The notes under the pieces: model-generated
What the model saw: only the letters and a program-made list of their open reading frames with translations
What the model was told of the DNA's origin: nothing
Databases searched by the model: none
Source: Desulfobulbaceae bacterium
GTDB taxonomy: Bacteria > Desulfobacterota > Desulfobulbia > Desulfobulbales > Desulfobulbaceae
Length of the DNA: 6,468 nt
Reading direction: 5' to 3'
NCBI GenBank assembly: GCA_030633145.1
Contig: DAOVTM010000231.1
Coordinates: 1-6,468, forward strand
Shown: piece by piece, positions 1 through 6,440 of the stretch
Position numbering within the stretch: position 1 is the stretch's first letter
How the letters are laid out: each line of letters starts with the position of its first letter
Made by a program: the position numbers and the translations under genes

Positions 1-1
1 C

Positions 2-487
2 TATGACGACTCTGAGGATGATCCCCTGGAGGTTGCTGCCAAAAAGCATAACCTCAACTATATCCGTTTGGACGGCAATGTCGGCACCATGGTCAATGGA
101 GCAGGTCTTGCCATGGCCACCATGGATATCATCAAACAGGCCGGAGCCGAACCGGCCAACTTCCTCGATGTAGGAGGCGGAGCCAACGCCGAGATGATCG
201 AGAACGGCTTTCGCATCCTGTTGTCTGATACGGCTGTCAAAGCCATTTTAATCAACATCTTCGGCGGTATCCTCCGCTGTGATATACTGGCAACCGGTGT
301 TGTGGAGGCGGCTGGAAAAACCGGCCTCAATCTGCCCGTGGTGGTGCGGATGGAGGGAACCAATGTTGAGGAGGGGAGAAAGATTCTCGCTGAATCAGAA
401 CTTGATATTATAACTGCTGTGGATATTCAGGATGCAGCGGAAAAAATAGGAAAAGCAGCCCTTGGAAACACGAACAGTCCCCGGTGA
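2..487 (+). CDS. sucC: Succinyl-CoA ligase (succinyl-CoA synthetase) beta subunit, C-terminal part
   Basis: This is the 3' part of sucC; the 5' end lies outside the window. The open frame runs from base 2 (YDDSEDDPLEVAAKKH...) to the TGA at 485-487, giving 161 visible residues of a protein normally near 390. The enzyme is a cytoplasmic TCA-cycle enzyme that interconverts succinyl-CoA and succinate with ADP or GDP phosphorylation, working with the alpha subunit SucD. Visible family signatures, in order, are LDGNVGTMVNGAGLAMATMD, EPANFLDVGGGA, ILINIFGGILRCD, PVVVRMEGTN and a closing ILAESELDIITA segment. These match the C-terminal ligase-CoA domain, including the GG-I stretch at the start of the phosphate-facing helix. 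The nucleotide-grasp domain is not visible, so ATP versus GTP preference cannot be read. The last residues (NTNSPR) extend slightly past the usual end. The stop overlaps the next gene's GTG by four bases. The expected downstream partner sucD is absent here. Confidence 0.96.
   Translation, partial: YDDSEDDPLEVAAKKHNLNYIRLDGNVGTMVNGAGLAMATMDIIKQAGAEPANFLDVGGGANAEMIENGFRILLSDTAVKAILINIFGGILRCDILATGVVEAAGKTGLNLPVVVRMEGTNVEEGRKILAESELDIITAVDIQDAAEKIGKAALGNTNSPR
484..487 (+). promoter_or_regulatory. GTGA stop/start overlap coupling sucC to drmA
   Basis: The bases GTGA contain the drmA start (GTG, 484-486) and the sucC stop (TGA, 485-487). Such four-base overlaps usually mean translational coupling by reinitiating or sliding ribosomes. 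No strong Shine-Dalgarno sequence or promoter is visible in front of the GTG, which fits drmA being read from the sucC transcript. Coupling itself is inferred, not shown. Confidence 0.7.
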
Positions 488-3400
488 GTTCCTACCCTGA
501 AAACAGAAAACGATTGACCAGCTGGCTTCGCAGCCAGCTCATCGGCCCGGCATCCATACATGAAACCCTGCACAAAACCTCGCCTCTGGAAAGATACCCC
601 ACTGGTGTCCTGTTTCCGGTTGTTCGTGGCGAGGAAGGTCTTGATCCGGCATTGATAACGCCGGATTCGGATTTAGAGGATGAGGATACAGCCTTATCTG
701 ATGAAAATAGCGAAAACAAAAAGGCCAAAGGCATAAAACCGGTCACGGCTCAACCACCCCGTTACATCCCCCCTTCTTCGTTGGGTTTTTCCTTTTTTGT
801 TAAAGGTCAACAGATACAGTTTCAGGTTATCAGCTCTGCGGTACGATATCAATCAGGCGGAGAAAAAGATGAACTCGGCCGATTTCGTAGCAGAGAATAT
901 CGTCGCATCCCCCTTGGTGGAGACCGGGAAGCAGTAACCTGTAGAGTTGATACCTCTGAGCGGAAACGATTCAGAGAACGGAAAGAGGTTTTTCAGGAGA
1001 TAACCGGTGAAAAAGCCGAGGGTAACACGACCGCCCGAGCTGGTATTGACCTGCTGTGGCGACCCTTTGCCGATGGCTGGATAGTAACGGTATCCCTGTT
1101 CAACAAGCAGGAACTGGATACACAAAGTGATCCAAAAACATACCTGCGTGATCGCAACCAGCACTCTTTATTTGAAGTCAAGCTTAGCTGTGTCCTCGAA
1201 GCAGGAGAGGTTGGTGCCTATCCCCGTGTTGACCATGCCCTGCTAAACGAAGAAGAGCTTGAGCTTGAACTGCAATACAGGGACAGGCACATCTATGCGG
1301 TGGGCCATGGCGCGGCGGTGAACTGGTCTGTTCATCAGGGAAAGGTCAGGACAATAGAATCAGAATTCCTGCCAGAGGTTGAAGTTCCGCAGGTAACCGC
1401 AGATGTCGGCAATGCAACCGATATCCTGAGTTTTTCCCGTCTTGCCGCAGGAGTTGATCTTAAGATTGAACAATCATCAATCCTTGATGAACTGGAACAG
1501 TTTACTGCCGATTATGACCACTGGATTACGGGACAGGAAAAACAGGCACAGAGTTATAGCGCAAACGAACAAAAAACAGCCGCCCGTATTACCAGGCGAA
1601 TGAATACCGCATGTAAACGGATGCGGCAGGGCGTGACACTCCTGCGTACTGACAGTATCGCAACTAGAGCTTTTTCCTTTGCCAATCAGGCAATGCTGGA
1701 TCAGATGATGCAGGCTGACCTTGTGAACAAGGGAAGCGCACGACCGGCAACAGCGTATAAATGGAGACCTTTTCAACTGGCTTTCCTGCTCATGGCTCTT
1801 CATTCATCGGTGCATGGAAAGGATGAATTCAGGGATATTGTTGACCTTATCTGGTTCCCAACCGGGGGTGGTAAAACAGAGGCTTATCTGGGGTTGATTG
1901 CATTTATCATAGCCTGGCGGCGAATGAAATTTGCCGCATCAGGTGGCGGAACAACCGTTCTCATGCGTTATACCCTGCGCCTGTTGACCGTGCAGCAGTA
2001 TCAACGGGCAACCCGGATGATCTGCGCCCTGGAATTGATCCGTTGGAAAAATCCTGAACTGGGAAGGGAACCGATTACAGTTGGCTTATGGGTTGGCAGG
2101 TCAACAAGTCCCAACACCTTTCATATTGCCCTGAATGAGGTTCGCAAAGCGGTTGAACATGGTACAGCAACACAAAAACTGGTGCTGGACAGTTGTCCCT
2201 GGTGCGGCACTGCATTTCATCCTGTAAAAAGTTTTCAGGCTGGTTCTGACTCCTTTCATTTTCTCTGTAATAATGAAAATTTTCCTGAGAGTTTTTCTGT
2301 CAGCTGCCCCTTTGCCCGGCAGCAACTTCCCTGTAATATTGTTGATGAGGCACTCTATACCAATCCACCCACCCTGCTCCTTGCCACCATTGATAAATTT
2401 GCCCGGCTGGCCTGGGATGACAGGGCAGACAGTTTTTTCGGCAATCTTTCAGGAAACACTTCGCAAACCCCTCTGTCCAGACCGCCGGAACTGGTTATTC
2501 AGGATGAACTGCACCTCATCGCAGGTGCCTTAGGTTCCATAGCCGGGTTGTATGAGGCTGCCCTTGATACTGTCCTGATTCAGCGGGGAGTGTATCCCAA
2601 ATATATCGCCTCAACCGCCACTATCTGCATGGCAAGCCAACAGGTAAAACAGCTCTATGGCCGTAAACTGGCAATCTTTCCACCCCCTGGTCTTTCCTGC
2701 GATGATTCCTGGTTTGCCAAAACAGTACCCCTGACTGAAAAACCGGGCCGGCTGTATGTGGGGTATCTGGCTCCAATGCTCAACCGGCAGCGTTGCCTGG
2801 CTCCCCTGGCCGCTGCCCTCCATGTTGCACCCGAGGCTGTTTTTCAGGAAGGAGAGCAGGAGAGAGAGGATCTTCTTGAAGCCTGGTGGACAATGGTTGT
2901 CTATCACGGGAGTCTGAAAGGGGTGACCAACAGCCATAACAGTATTGTGACCTCGGTTCGAGAGCTGGTTGAGCGGCTCAAAGAGGAGATCCTCCAGGAA
3001 AGCGGTCACACTGGCAAACAAAGAGGCAAACAACTAATCAAACGAGCAGCTCCGCACCCTGTGCAGCTCACCAGCATTGCCAGTGCAGAGGAAAACGCCC
3101 TAACATTTTCCCAGCTTGAAAACCCCCGCACCAGTCAGGATTGCCTTGACGCAGTGCTGGCCACCAATATGATTTCTGTGGGCCTGGACGTTGACCGCCT
3201 TGCCTTGATGATCATTAACGGCCAACCTTTGACCACCGCAGAGTATATTCAGGCCAGCAGCCGGGTTGGCCGCAGCAGGGTACCTGGTCTGGTAGTGGCA
3301 AACTATTATCGGGATCAGAGCCGCAGCCTGTCCCATTATGAAAATTTTCGCCCCTATCATGAATCCTTTTACCGTTTTGTTGAACCTACCAGTGTGACCC

Positions 3401-3840
3401 CCTTTACCCATCAGGCCCGTTCCCGCGCCCTGCATGCGGCTCTGGTGATTGCTATCCGTCACTCATGTACTCATCTCCTGAAAAACCATCAGGCTGGAGA
3501 TTTTGTTCAGGATGATACCTCTGTGCGAAAAGTTGTTGCAACCTTAAAGCAGCGATGCAAAAAGGCTATTATGGCTGCAAATCCTGCAAAGGGTTCCTTA
3601 GAGGATGAAAGCAAACAATGGCAGGAAACCGCCCGTGATATTGACCGGCTCGTCGTGCAATGGCATATAAAAGCTGAAGAATGCCGAAACAATAAGAGAA
3701 TGCTCTGCTATCAGGTTGCTGATAAAGACAAGGCAAAAGACCGGCTCCTGTATAACCATGACGACCGGATCAGCGGGTTATGGCAGACCCTGCAGTCCAT
3801 GCGGACAGTTGAAAATACTGCTCTGGTAAAGACCCTGTGA
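484..3840 (+). CDS. drmA: DISARM-type helicase DrmA
   Basis: This is an 1118-residue superfamily 2 DNA helicase/translocase of the DrmA type. DrmA is the ATPase of DISARM anti-phage systems and works in complex with DrmB. Helicase motifs are in order: motif I WFPTGGGKTEA (457-467, K464/T465), motif II DELH (674-677), motif III STAT (710-713), motif V ATNMISVGLDVDR (893-905) and motif VI QASSRVGRSR (923-932, arginines 927 and 930). The N-terminal 400 residues are not helicase. They begin RLTSWLRSQLIGP and RYPTGVLFP (37-45), as I recall for DrmA proteins, followed by a very acidic stretch at 60-77. A cysteine cluster (C571, C574, C595, C608, possibly C617) sits between motifs I and II and may bind zinc. 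The GTG start at 484 is chosen because the conserved N-terminus begins at once and because it overlaps the sucC stop as GTGA; only a weak GGAAA lies upstream. The gene ends in tandem stops TGA TAA. A Mrf-type repair helicase is the alternative, but there DUF1998 is usually fused on the same chain. Confidence 0.88.
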   Translation: MSSYPENRKRLTSWLRSQLIGPASIHETLHKTSPLERYPTGVLFPVVRGEEGLDPALITPDSDLEDEDTALSDENSENKKAKGIKPVTAQPPRYIPPSSLGFSFFVKGQQIQFQVISSAVRYQSGGEKDELGRFRSREYRRIPLGGDREAVTCRVDTSERKRFRERKEVFQEITGEKAEGNTTARAGIDLLWRPFADGWIVTVSLFNKQELDTQSDPKTYLRDRNQHSLFEVKLSCVLEAGEVGAYPRVDHALLNEEELELELQYRDRHIYAVGHGAAVNWSVHQGKVRTIESEFLPEVEVPQVTADVGNATDILSFSRLAAGVDLKIEQSSILDELEQFTADYDHWITGQEKQAQSYSANEQKTAARITRRMNTACKRMRQGVTLLRTDSIATRAFSFANQAMLDQMMQADLVNKGSARPATAYKWRPFQLAFLLMALHSSVHGKDEFRDIVDLIWFPTGGGKTEAYLGLIAFIIAWRRMKFAASGGGTTVLMRYTLRLLTVQQYQRATRMICALELIRWKNPELGREPITVGLWVGRSTSPNTFHIALNEVRKAVEHGTATQKLVLDSCPWCGTAFHPVKSFQAGSDSFHFLCNNENFPESFSVSCPFARQQLPCNIVDEALYTNPPTLLLATIDKFARLAWDDRADSFFGNLSGNTSQTPLSRPPELVIQDELHLIAGALGSIAGLYEAALDTVLIQRGVYPKYIASTATICMASQQVKQLYGRKLAIFPPPGLSCDDSWFAKTVPLTEKPGRLYVGYLAPMLNRQRCLAPLAAALHVAPEAVFQEGEQEREDLLEAWWTMVVYHGSLKGVTNSHNSIVTSVRELVERLKEEILQESGHTGKQRGKQLIKRAAPHPVQLTSIASAEENALTFSQLENPRTSQDCLDAVLATNMISVGLDVDRLALMIINGQPLTTAEYIQASSRVGRSRVPGLVVANYYRDQSRSLSHYENFRPYHESFYRFVEPTSVTPFTHQARSRALHAALVIAIRHSCTHLLKNHQAGDFVQDDTSVRKVVATLKQRCKKAIMAANPAKGSLEDESKQWQETARDIDRLVVQWHIKAEECRNNKRMLCYQVADKDKAKDRLLYNHDDRISGLWQTLQSMRTVENTALVKTL

Positions 3841-3846
3841 TAATTT

Positions 3847-3874
3847 TGTTATGAAAAACCTGTTATGAAAAACC
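3847..3874 (+). repeat. Perfect 14-bp tandem duplication over the drmB start
   Basis: The unit TGTTATGAAAAACC occurs twice with no gap, at 3847-3860 and 3861-3874. Each copy contains an ATG followed by AAA AAC. The second ATG (3865) opens drmB. The first ATG (3851) is out of frame by 14 bases and opens a five-codon ORF (MKNLL) ending in a TGA that overlaps the drmB ATG as ATGA. Both copies are exact, so the duplication is either recent or kept by selection. Confidence 0.95.
3851..3868 (+). other. Five-codon leader ORF overlapping the drmB start
   Basis: ATG AAA AAC CTG TTA TGA reads MKNLL and stops at 3866-3868, so its stop and the drmB ATG share the four bases ATGA. It exists only because of the 14-bp duplication. 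If translated, it could feed ribosomes into drmB by reinitiation; it could also act as a decoy start lowering drmB output. No good ribosome binding site stands before either ATG. Whether it is translated is unknown. Confidence 0.4.
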
Positions 3875-5709
3875 ATTTACCGGTTGGCCTGTCGCATCTC
3901 TTTCATCGCTGCTCTGTTGGGGCGATTGTCCGGGGTTCACATTGCCTGTTGACAATCAAGGATATCCGGGAATGGACAAACCGGGACAACAGCCCGGCAG
4001 GCAGGATCATCAACCATGTTGACCGGGTACGTTCTGCCCTGGGTATTGAACAGGTATTGCGGGAACCGCCCCAGGCACAGGAACTGGACAATGGTCAGAT
4101 TGACGGTGTCTGTATTCCTGCGGTTCGTTTTCCAAGATGGACACAGTGTCCGGAATGCGGCCTGCTCCATTATGATCCTTGGCGGAAGCAGGCCAGTGAG
4201 AAACCCCGTTGTCAGGAACAAAACCCGAAAATTTGCACAAAGAAACCGCTCCTGGAGCAGGTGTCACGGGTACTGGTACACCCGGATGGTCATCTTGCTG
4301 ATGTTCCCTGGCATTCTTTAGCCCATGAAAACGGAGCCGGGCAGCAACAAAGGCAGTGCCGCCGGGATATTGAACAACCCTATCTCAGGTTCATTGACCG
4401 GGGTGGACAAAAACAGGTGCGTTGCAGTCGCTGCAATGCCATGAATTCCATCCTTCATGCAAAACGAATGGCGTATGCAAACCTGTGGTGTCAGCCCTGG
4501 ATCAAGCAGCCACCAGATAAGCCCACAAAAGTACCTGCTGAAATACTGGAAATTAATGATACCCGTATTCACTCTCCCGTAACCTGCGATGCCCTGGTCA
4601 TCCCACCTGAATCGCGGATTCGCAAAGGTACGGTTCTGGATCGCCTCTACGCCAGAACATCTATCCAGCAACAGATTCAGGATGCAAAGACACCGCTTGC
4701 GAGAAAAACTTCCATCCGTCAGGCTGCGAGGGAATTGCAATGCAGTGACCAAGAAATCAAGCAAGCAATAGAGGAAGTGGAAAAGGGATATCCGCTGTAC
4801 GGAAAACATTTTACCAAATCCCTTCTTCTCGAAGATGAATACGATGCCCTGAGCAAAATAATTCCAAACATGGAAGATGATGAAGATTTTGTTACCCGGC
4901 ATCATACAGAATCATGGCAGGCCCTTACCAGTGAACTGACAAAGGACAGTCAGTTACATACAATAGTCTCAGCCATTGACCATCTTGTTTCCGTAAACCG
5001 GCTCAAGGCTATCCGGGTGTATGAGGGGTTTCAGCGTAAGGTTGCCTCCAGCCGTAAAGTGGATGAGGAATCAGATTACCCTGTTATTCCCCCTGATATT
5101 ATCGGCAAGAGTGACTGGCTGCCAGCCCTGAAACTCTATGGTGAGGGGATATTTTTCAATTTCCGGGAAGATCTTCTCACTCAATGGGAACAACAACCTG
5201 CCCTGCAAAACCGATCCAAGGATTTTCTCCGCCGCTTTGCCGCCTCAGGATTGACCTTTGCAAGCGAAATCAATGTAACCCCACGATTTCTTTTCCTCCA
5301 TACCATTGCCCATCTCCTCATTCGCCAACTGGAAATAGAGGCCGGGTATCCAGCGGCATCATTATGTGAACGGCTCTATTGCAGTGAGGGCAAGATGTCC
5401 GGTATCCTCATTTATGTGGCAGTGCCTGATATTGCCGGTTCCCTGGGAGGTTTAACAGAACTGGCCCAGCCCAGGCGTTTTTTAAAACTGTTGTCCAATG
5501 TATTTGACCATGCTCAATGGTGTTCTCTTGATCCGGTTTGCTCGGAACATGAGGGGCAGGGAGCGAATCTTCTCAATCGGGCTGCCTGTCATGGTTGTGC
5601 GCTGATTCCTGAAACTGCTTGTTTATATGGGAATGTTCTCCTTGACAGGATATTTATTAAGGGTGATGAAGTAAGCGGGATTTCACCATTTCTGGATTAT
5701 GTTTCATAA
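3865..5709 (+). CDS. drmB: DISARM protein DrmB (DUF1998 domain)
   Basis: This 614-residue protein is of the DrmB family, the constant partner of DrmA in DISARM defence; the two are known to form a DNA-engaging complex. The N-terminus reads HRCSVGAIVRGSHCLLTIKD, with a SVGAIV motif I associate with DrmB proteins, then VDRVRSALGIEQVLREPP. A first cysteine group, CPEC (95-98), C116, C124, C165 and CSRC (187-190), suggests one or two zinc sites. The DUF1998 region is C-terminal: LHTIAHLLIRQLE (478-490), C501, C506, then WCSLDPVC (C553, C559), ACHGC (C575, C578) and PETAC (C586), ending near NVLLDR. This cysteine set is typical of DUF1998, which also occurs at the C-terminus of the MrfA repair helicase. 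The start is the second ATG of a tandem duplication, 24 bases after the drmA stop; the first is out of frame. It is almost certainly co-transcribed with drmA. The role in loading or recognising phage DNA is inferred from the family. Confidence 0.88.
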   Translation: MKNHLPVGLSHLFHRCSVGAIVRGSHCLLTIKDIREWTNRDNSPAGRIINHVDRVRSALGIEQVLREPPQAQELDNGQIDGVCIPAVRFPRWTQCPECGLLHYDPWRKQASEKPRCQEQNPKICTKKPLLEQVSRVLVHPDGHLADVPWHSLAHENGAGQQQRQCRRDIEQPYLRFIDRGGQKQVRCSRCNAMNSILHAKRMAYANLWCQPWIKQPPDKPTKVPAEILEINDTRIHSPVTCDALVIPPESRIRKGTVLDRLYARTSIQQQIQDAKTPLARKTSIRQAARELQCSDQEIKQAIEEVEKGYPLYGKHFTKSLLLEDEYDALSKIIPNMEDDEDFVTRHHTESWQALTSELTKDSQLHTIVSAIDHLVSVNRLKAIRVYEGFQRKVASSRKVDEESDYPVIPPDIIGKSDWLPALKLYGEGIFFNFREDLLTQWEQQPALQNRSKDFLRRFAASGLTFASEINVTPRFLFLHTIAHLLIRQLEIEAGYPAASLCERLYCSEGKMSGILIYVAVPDIAGSLGGLTELAQPRRFLKLLSNVFDHAQWCSLDPVCSEHEGQGANLLNRAACHGCALIPETACLYGNVLLDRIFIKGDEVSGISPFLDYVS

Positions 5710-5749
5710 AATTTGATAACAAACATGTATCCTATTTAAATTTTATGGC

Positions 5750-5857
5750 AGTCTCGTTCCTACGCTCTAGGTAAGCGAGCCTGCGAGACTCCGTCTGTCC
5801 TGTACAGCCGCTGGATCGGCAAACAAGGTTCCCACGCAGGAGCATGGGAACCAGAGG
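5750..5857. repeat. Short MITE/REP-like hairpin element
   Basis: This ~108-base non-coding element has two stem-loops. The left one is closed by AGTCTCG (5750-5756) and CGAGACT (5784-5790), with an inner CGCT/AGCG stem. The right one is GGTTCCCA (5827-5834) with TGGGAACC (5845-5852), extended by an inner GC/GC pair. The outer ends also form an imperfect inverted repeat: GTTCCTACGCTC (5756-5767) matches the reverse complement of 5840-5851 at 10 of 12 positions. The core GTTCCCACGC...GTGGGAAC style resembles short dispersed repeats I recall from several proteobacterial genomes. It encodes nothing and probably moved using a transposase supplied elsewhere. It could affect read-through or mRNA stability between drmB and the following gene. 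Confidence 0.65.
5827..5852. repeat. Strong stem-loop within the repeat element
   Basis: GGTTCCCA pairs perfectly with TGGGAACC (8 bp). After one C/A mismatch an inner GC/GC pair closes an AGGA loop. There is no T-run after it, so it is not a standard intrinsic terminator, though it could stabilise mRNA ends or slow polymerase. Confidence 0.75.
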
Positions 5858-5893
5858 TCGTCAAGATCTATCTGCTTGAAATTGCAAAATTGC

Positions 5894-5914
5894 GACTGCA
5901 ATATTTATGCAGTC
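5894..5914. promoter_or_regulatory. 7-bp inverted repeat just upstream of the helicase gene
   Basis: GACTGCA (5894-5900) and TGCAGTC (5908-5914) are perfect inverted copies separated by ATATTTA, ending 10 bases before the ATG at 5925. A second inverted pair, ATTGCA (5881-5886) and TGCAAT (5897-5902), overlaps it, and GTCT/AGAC (5912-5915 and 5921-5924) follows. The arrangement could be a protein-binding operator or a hairpin masking translation initiation. Which one cannot be decided from sequence. Confidence 0.45.
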
Positions 5915-5924
5915 TGAATAAGAC

Positions 5925-6338
5925 ATGAATGAACGTACCTTTAAACTCCCAGGAATCCAGGAGCTCAGCAAAGAGCAGGAGAATGGTCTCAGGCTGCCGG
6001 GAAAAGGGCAGCATCTTATAATCGGTGGTCCAGGCACTGGTAAATCCATCCTGGCCTTAATGCGGTGCAGGCATTACTGTACTCACGATATTGACTATAT
6101 TTTTCTTGTCTATAATCATCTGTTGAACCAGGCATGCAAACAGTTATTTGGAGAGGATCTGCGAAGCCATACCTGGATGCGTTGGTTTCACTCGATTTTT
6201 GCAAAGATGACCAATGCGTCTGTACCAAAGATGCCCCCGCAATCAAATGGTTTCAGGATGATTGACTGGAATCAGGTTCAGGTGATTATAGCCGGGTGTG
6301 AACCGGGTAAAGATCTGCCCTCTCTTATTATTATGTAA
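5925..6338 (+). pseudogene. UvrD/Rep-like superfamily 1 helicase, N-terminal fragment cut off by an insertion
   Basis: The 137 visible codons encode the start of a UvrD-like ATPase/helicase. LSKEQENGLRLP (14-25) resembles the Q-motif region, and LIIGGPGTGKSILAL (31-45) is a clear Walker A with K40 and S41. It is followed by YIFLVYNHLLNQA, a motif Ia-like segment, and TWMRWFHSIF, which I recall from UvrD-like helicases. The frame ends PSLIIM-stop at exactly the point where Walker B/motif II (hydrophobics then DE-G-QD) should appear, so the ATP-hydrolysis residues and the rest of the motor are missing. The following bases look like the end of an insertion sequence, so the gene is probably disrupted and its 3' part may lie beyond. 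The ATG at 5925 follows an in-frame TAA at 5919, so no longer start is possible; the ribosome site is weak. It lies on the same strand as drmA and drmB and was probably part of their operon. Confidence 0.75.
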
Positions 6339-6345
6339 ATAAAAC

Positions 6346-6362
6346 CACCAGCTCTGCTGGTG
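6346..6362. repeat. Subterminal hairpin of the putative insertion sequence
   Basis: CACCAGC (6346-6352) and GCTGGTG (6356-6362) form a perfect 7-bp stem with a TCT loop, about 8-13 bases inside the helicase break. In IS200/IS605 elements the Y1 transposase recognises a hairpin at this place near the left end. This role is inferred. Confidence 0.7.
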
Positions 6363-6440
6363 TGAGCCTAATAGGCTTTGCCGGTCAGGCGAGAAACCTC
6401 CTCCTTGAGGCTCCCTGGTAAAGGAAGTATACCTCCTTTC

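Larger units (their letters stand above)
5710..5924. other. Gene-free gap between drmB and the helicase gene
   Basis: These 215 bases contain no gene. They hold an AT-rich stretch right after drmB (5710-5746), a compact hairpin-rich repeat element (about 5750-5857), and a second AT-rich stretch with overlapping inverted repeats just before the helicase ATG. No terminator with a GC stem and T-run is evident. The tight spacing seen between the other genes is lost here, as expected if an element was inserted inside the operon. Confidence 0.8.

Noticed and set aside
2273..2533. 86-codon plus-strand frame inside drmA.
   Set aside because: It is an alternative frame of the helicase core; the drmA frame carries the DELH motif across the same bases.
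2611..3033. 140-codon open frame on the minus strand.
   Set aside because: It is a shadow of the drmA helicase region between motifs III and V, with no domain of its own and no ribosome site.
484..3840. drmA as an MrfA-type mitomycin repair helicase.
   Set aside because: MrfA carries DUF1998 on the same chain and is shorter. Here DUF1998 is on a separate adjacent protein, and the long N-terminal region fits DrmA/DrmB.
4318..4905. 195-codon open frame on the minus strand.
   Set aside because: It lies wholly inside drmB, whose cysteine motifs and DUF1998 region are clear. The minus-strand translation shows no recognisable domain.
5713..5741. Possible promoter: TTGATA (5713-5718), 17 bases, then TTAAAT (5736-5741).
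   Set aside because: The -10 match is poor and the region is simply AT-rich; the site would also read into the repeat element. Not enough to annotate.
5708..5744. AAAATTT (5708-5714) and AAATTTT (5738-5744) inverted repeat as a drmB terminator.
   Set aside because: The stem is only A-T pairs with a 23-base loop and no GC core, so it is unlikely to terminate transcription.
5827..5852. Strong GGTTCCCA/TGGGAACC stem as an intrinsic terminator.
   Set aside because: No run of T follows the stem, and its sequence fits a dispersed repeat better.
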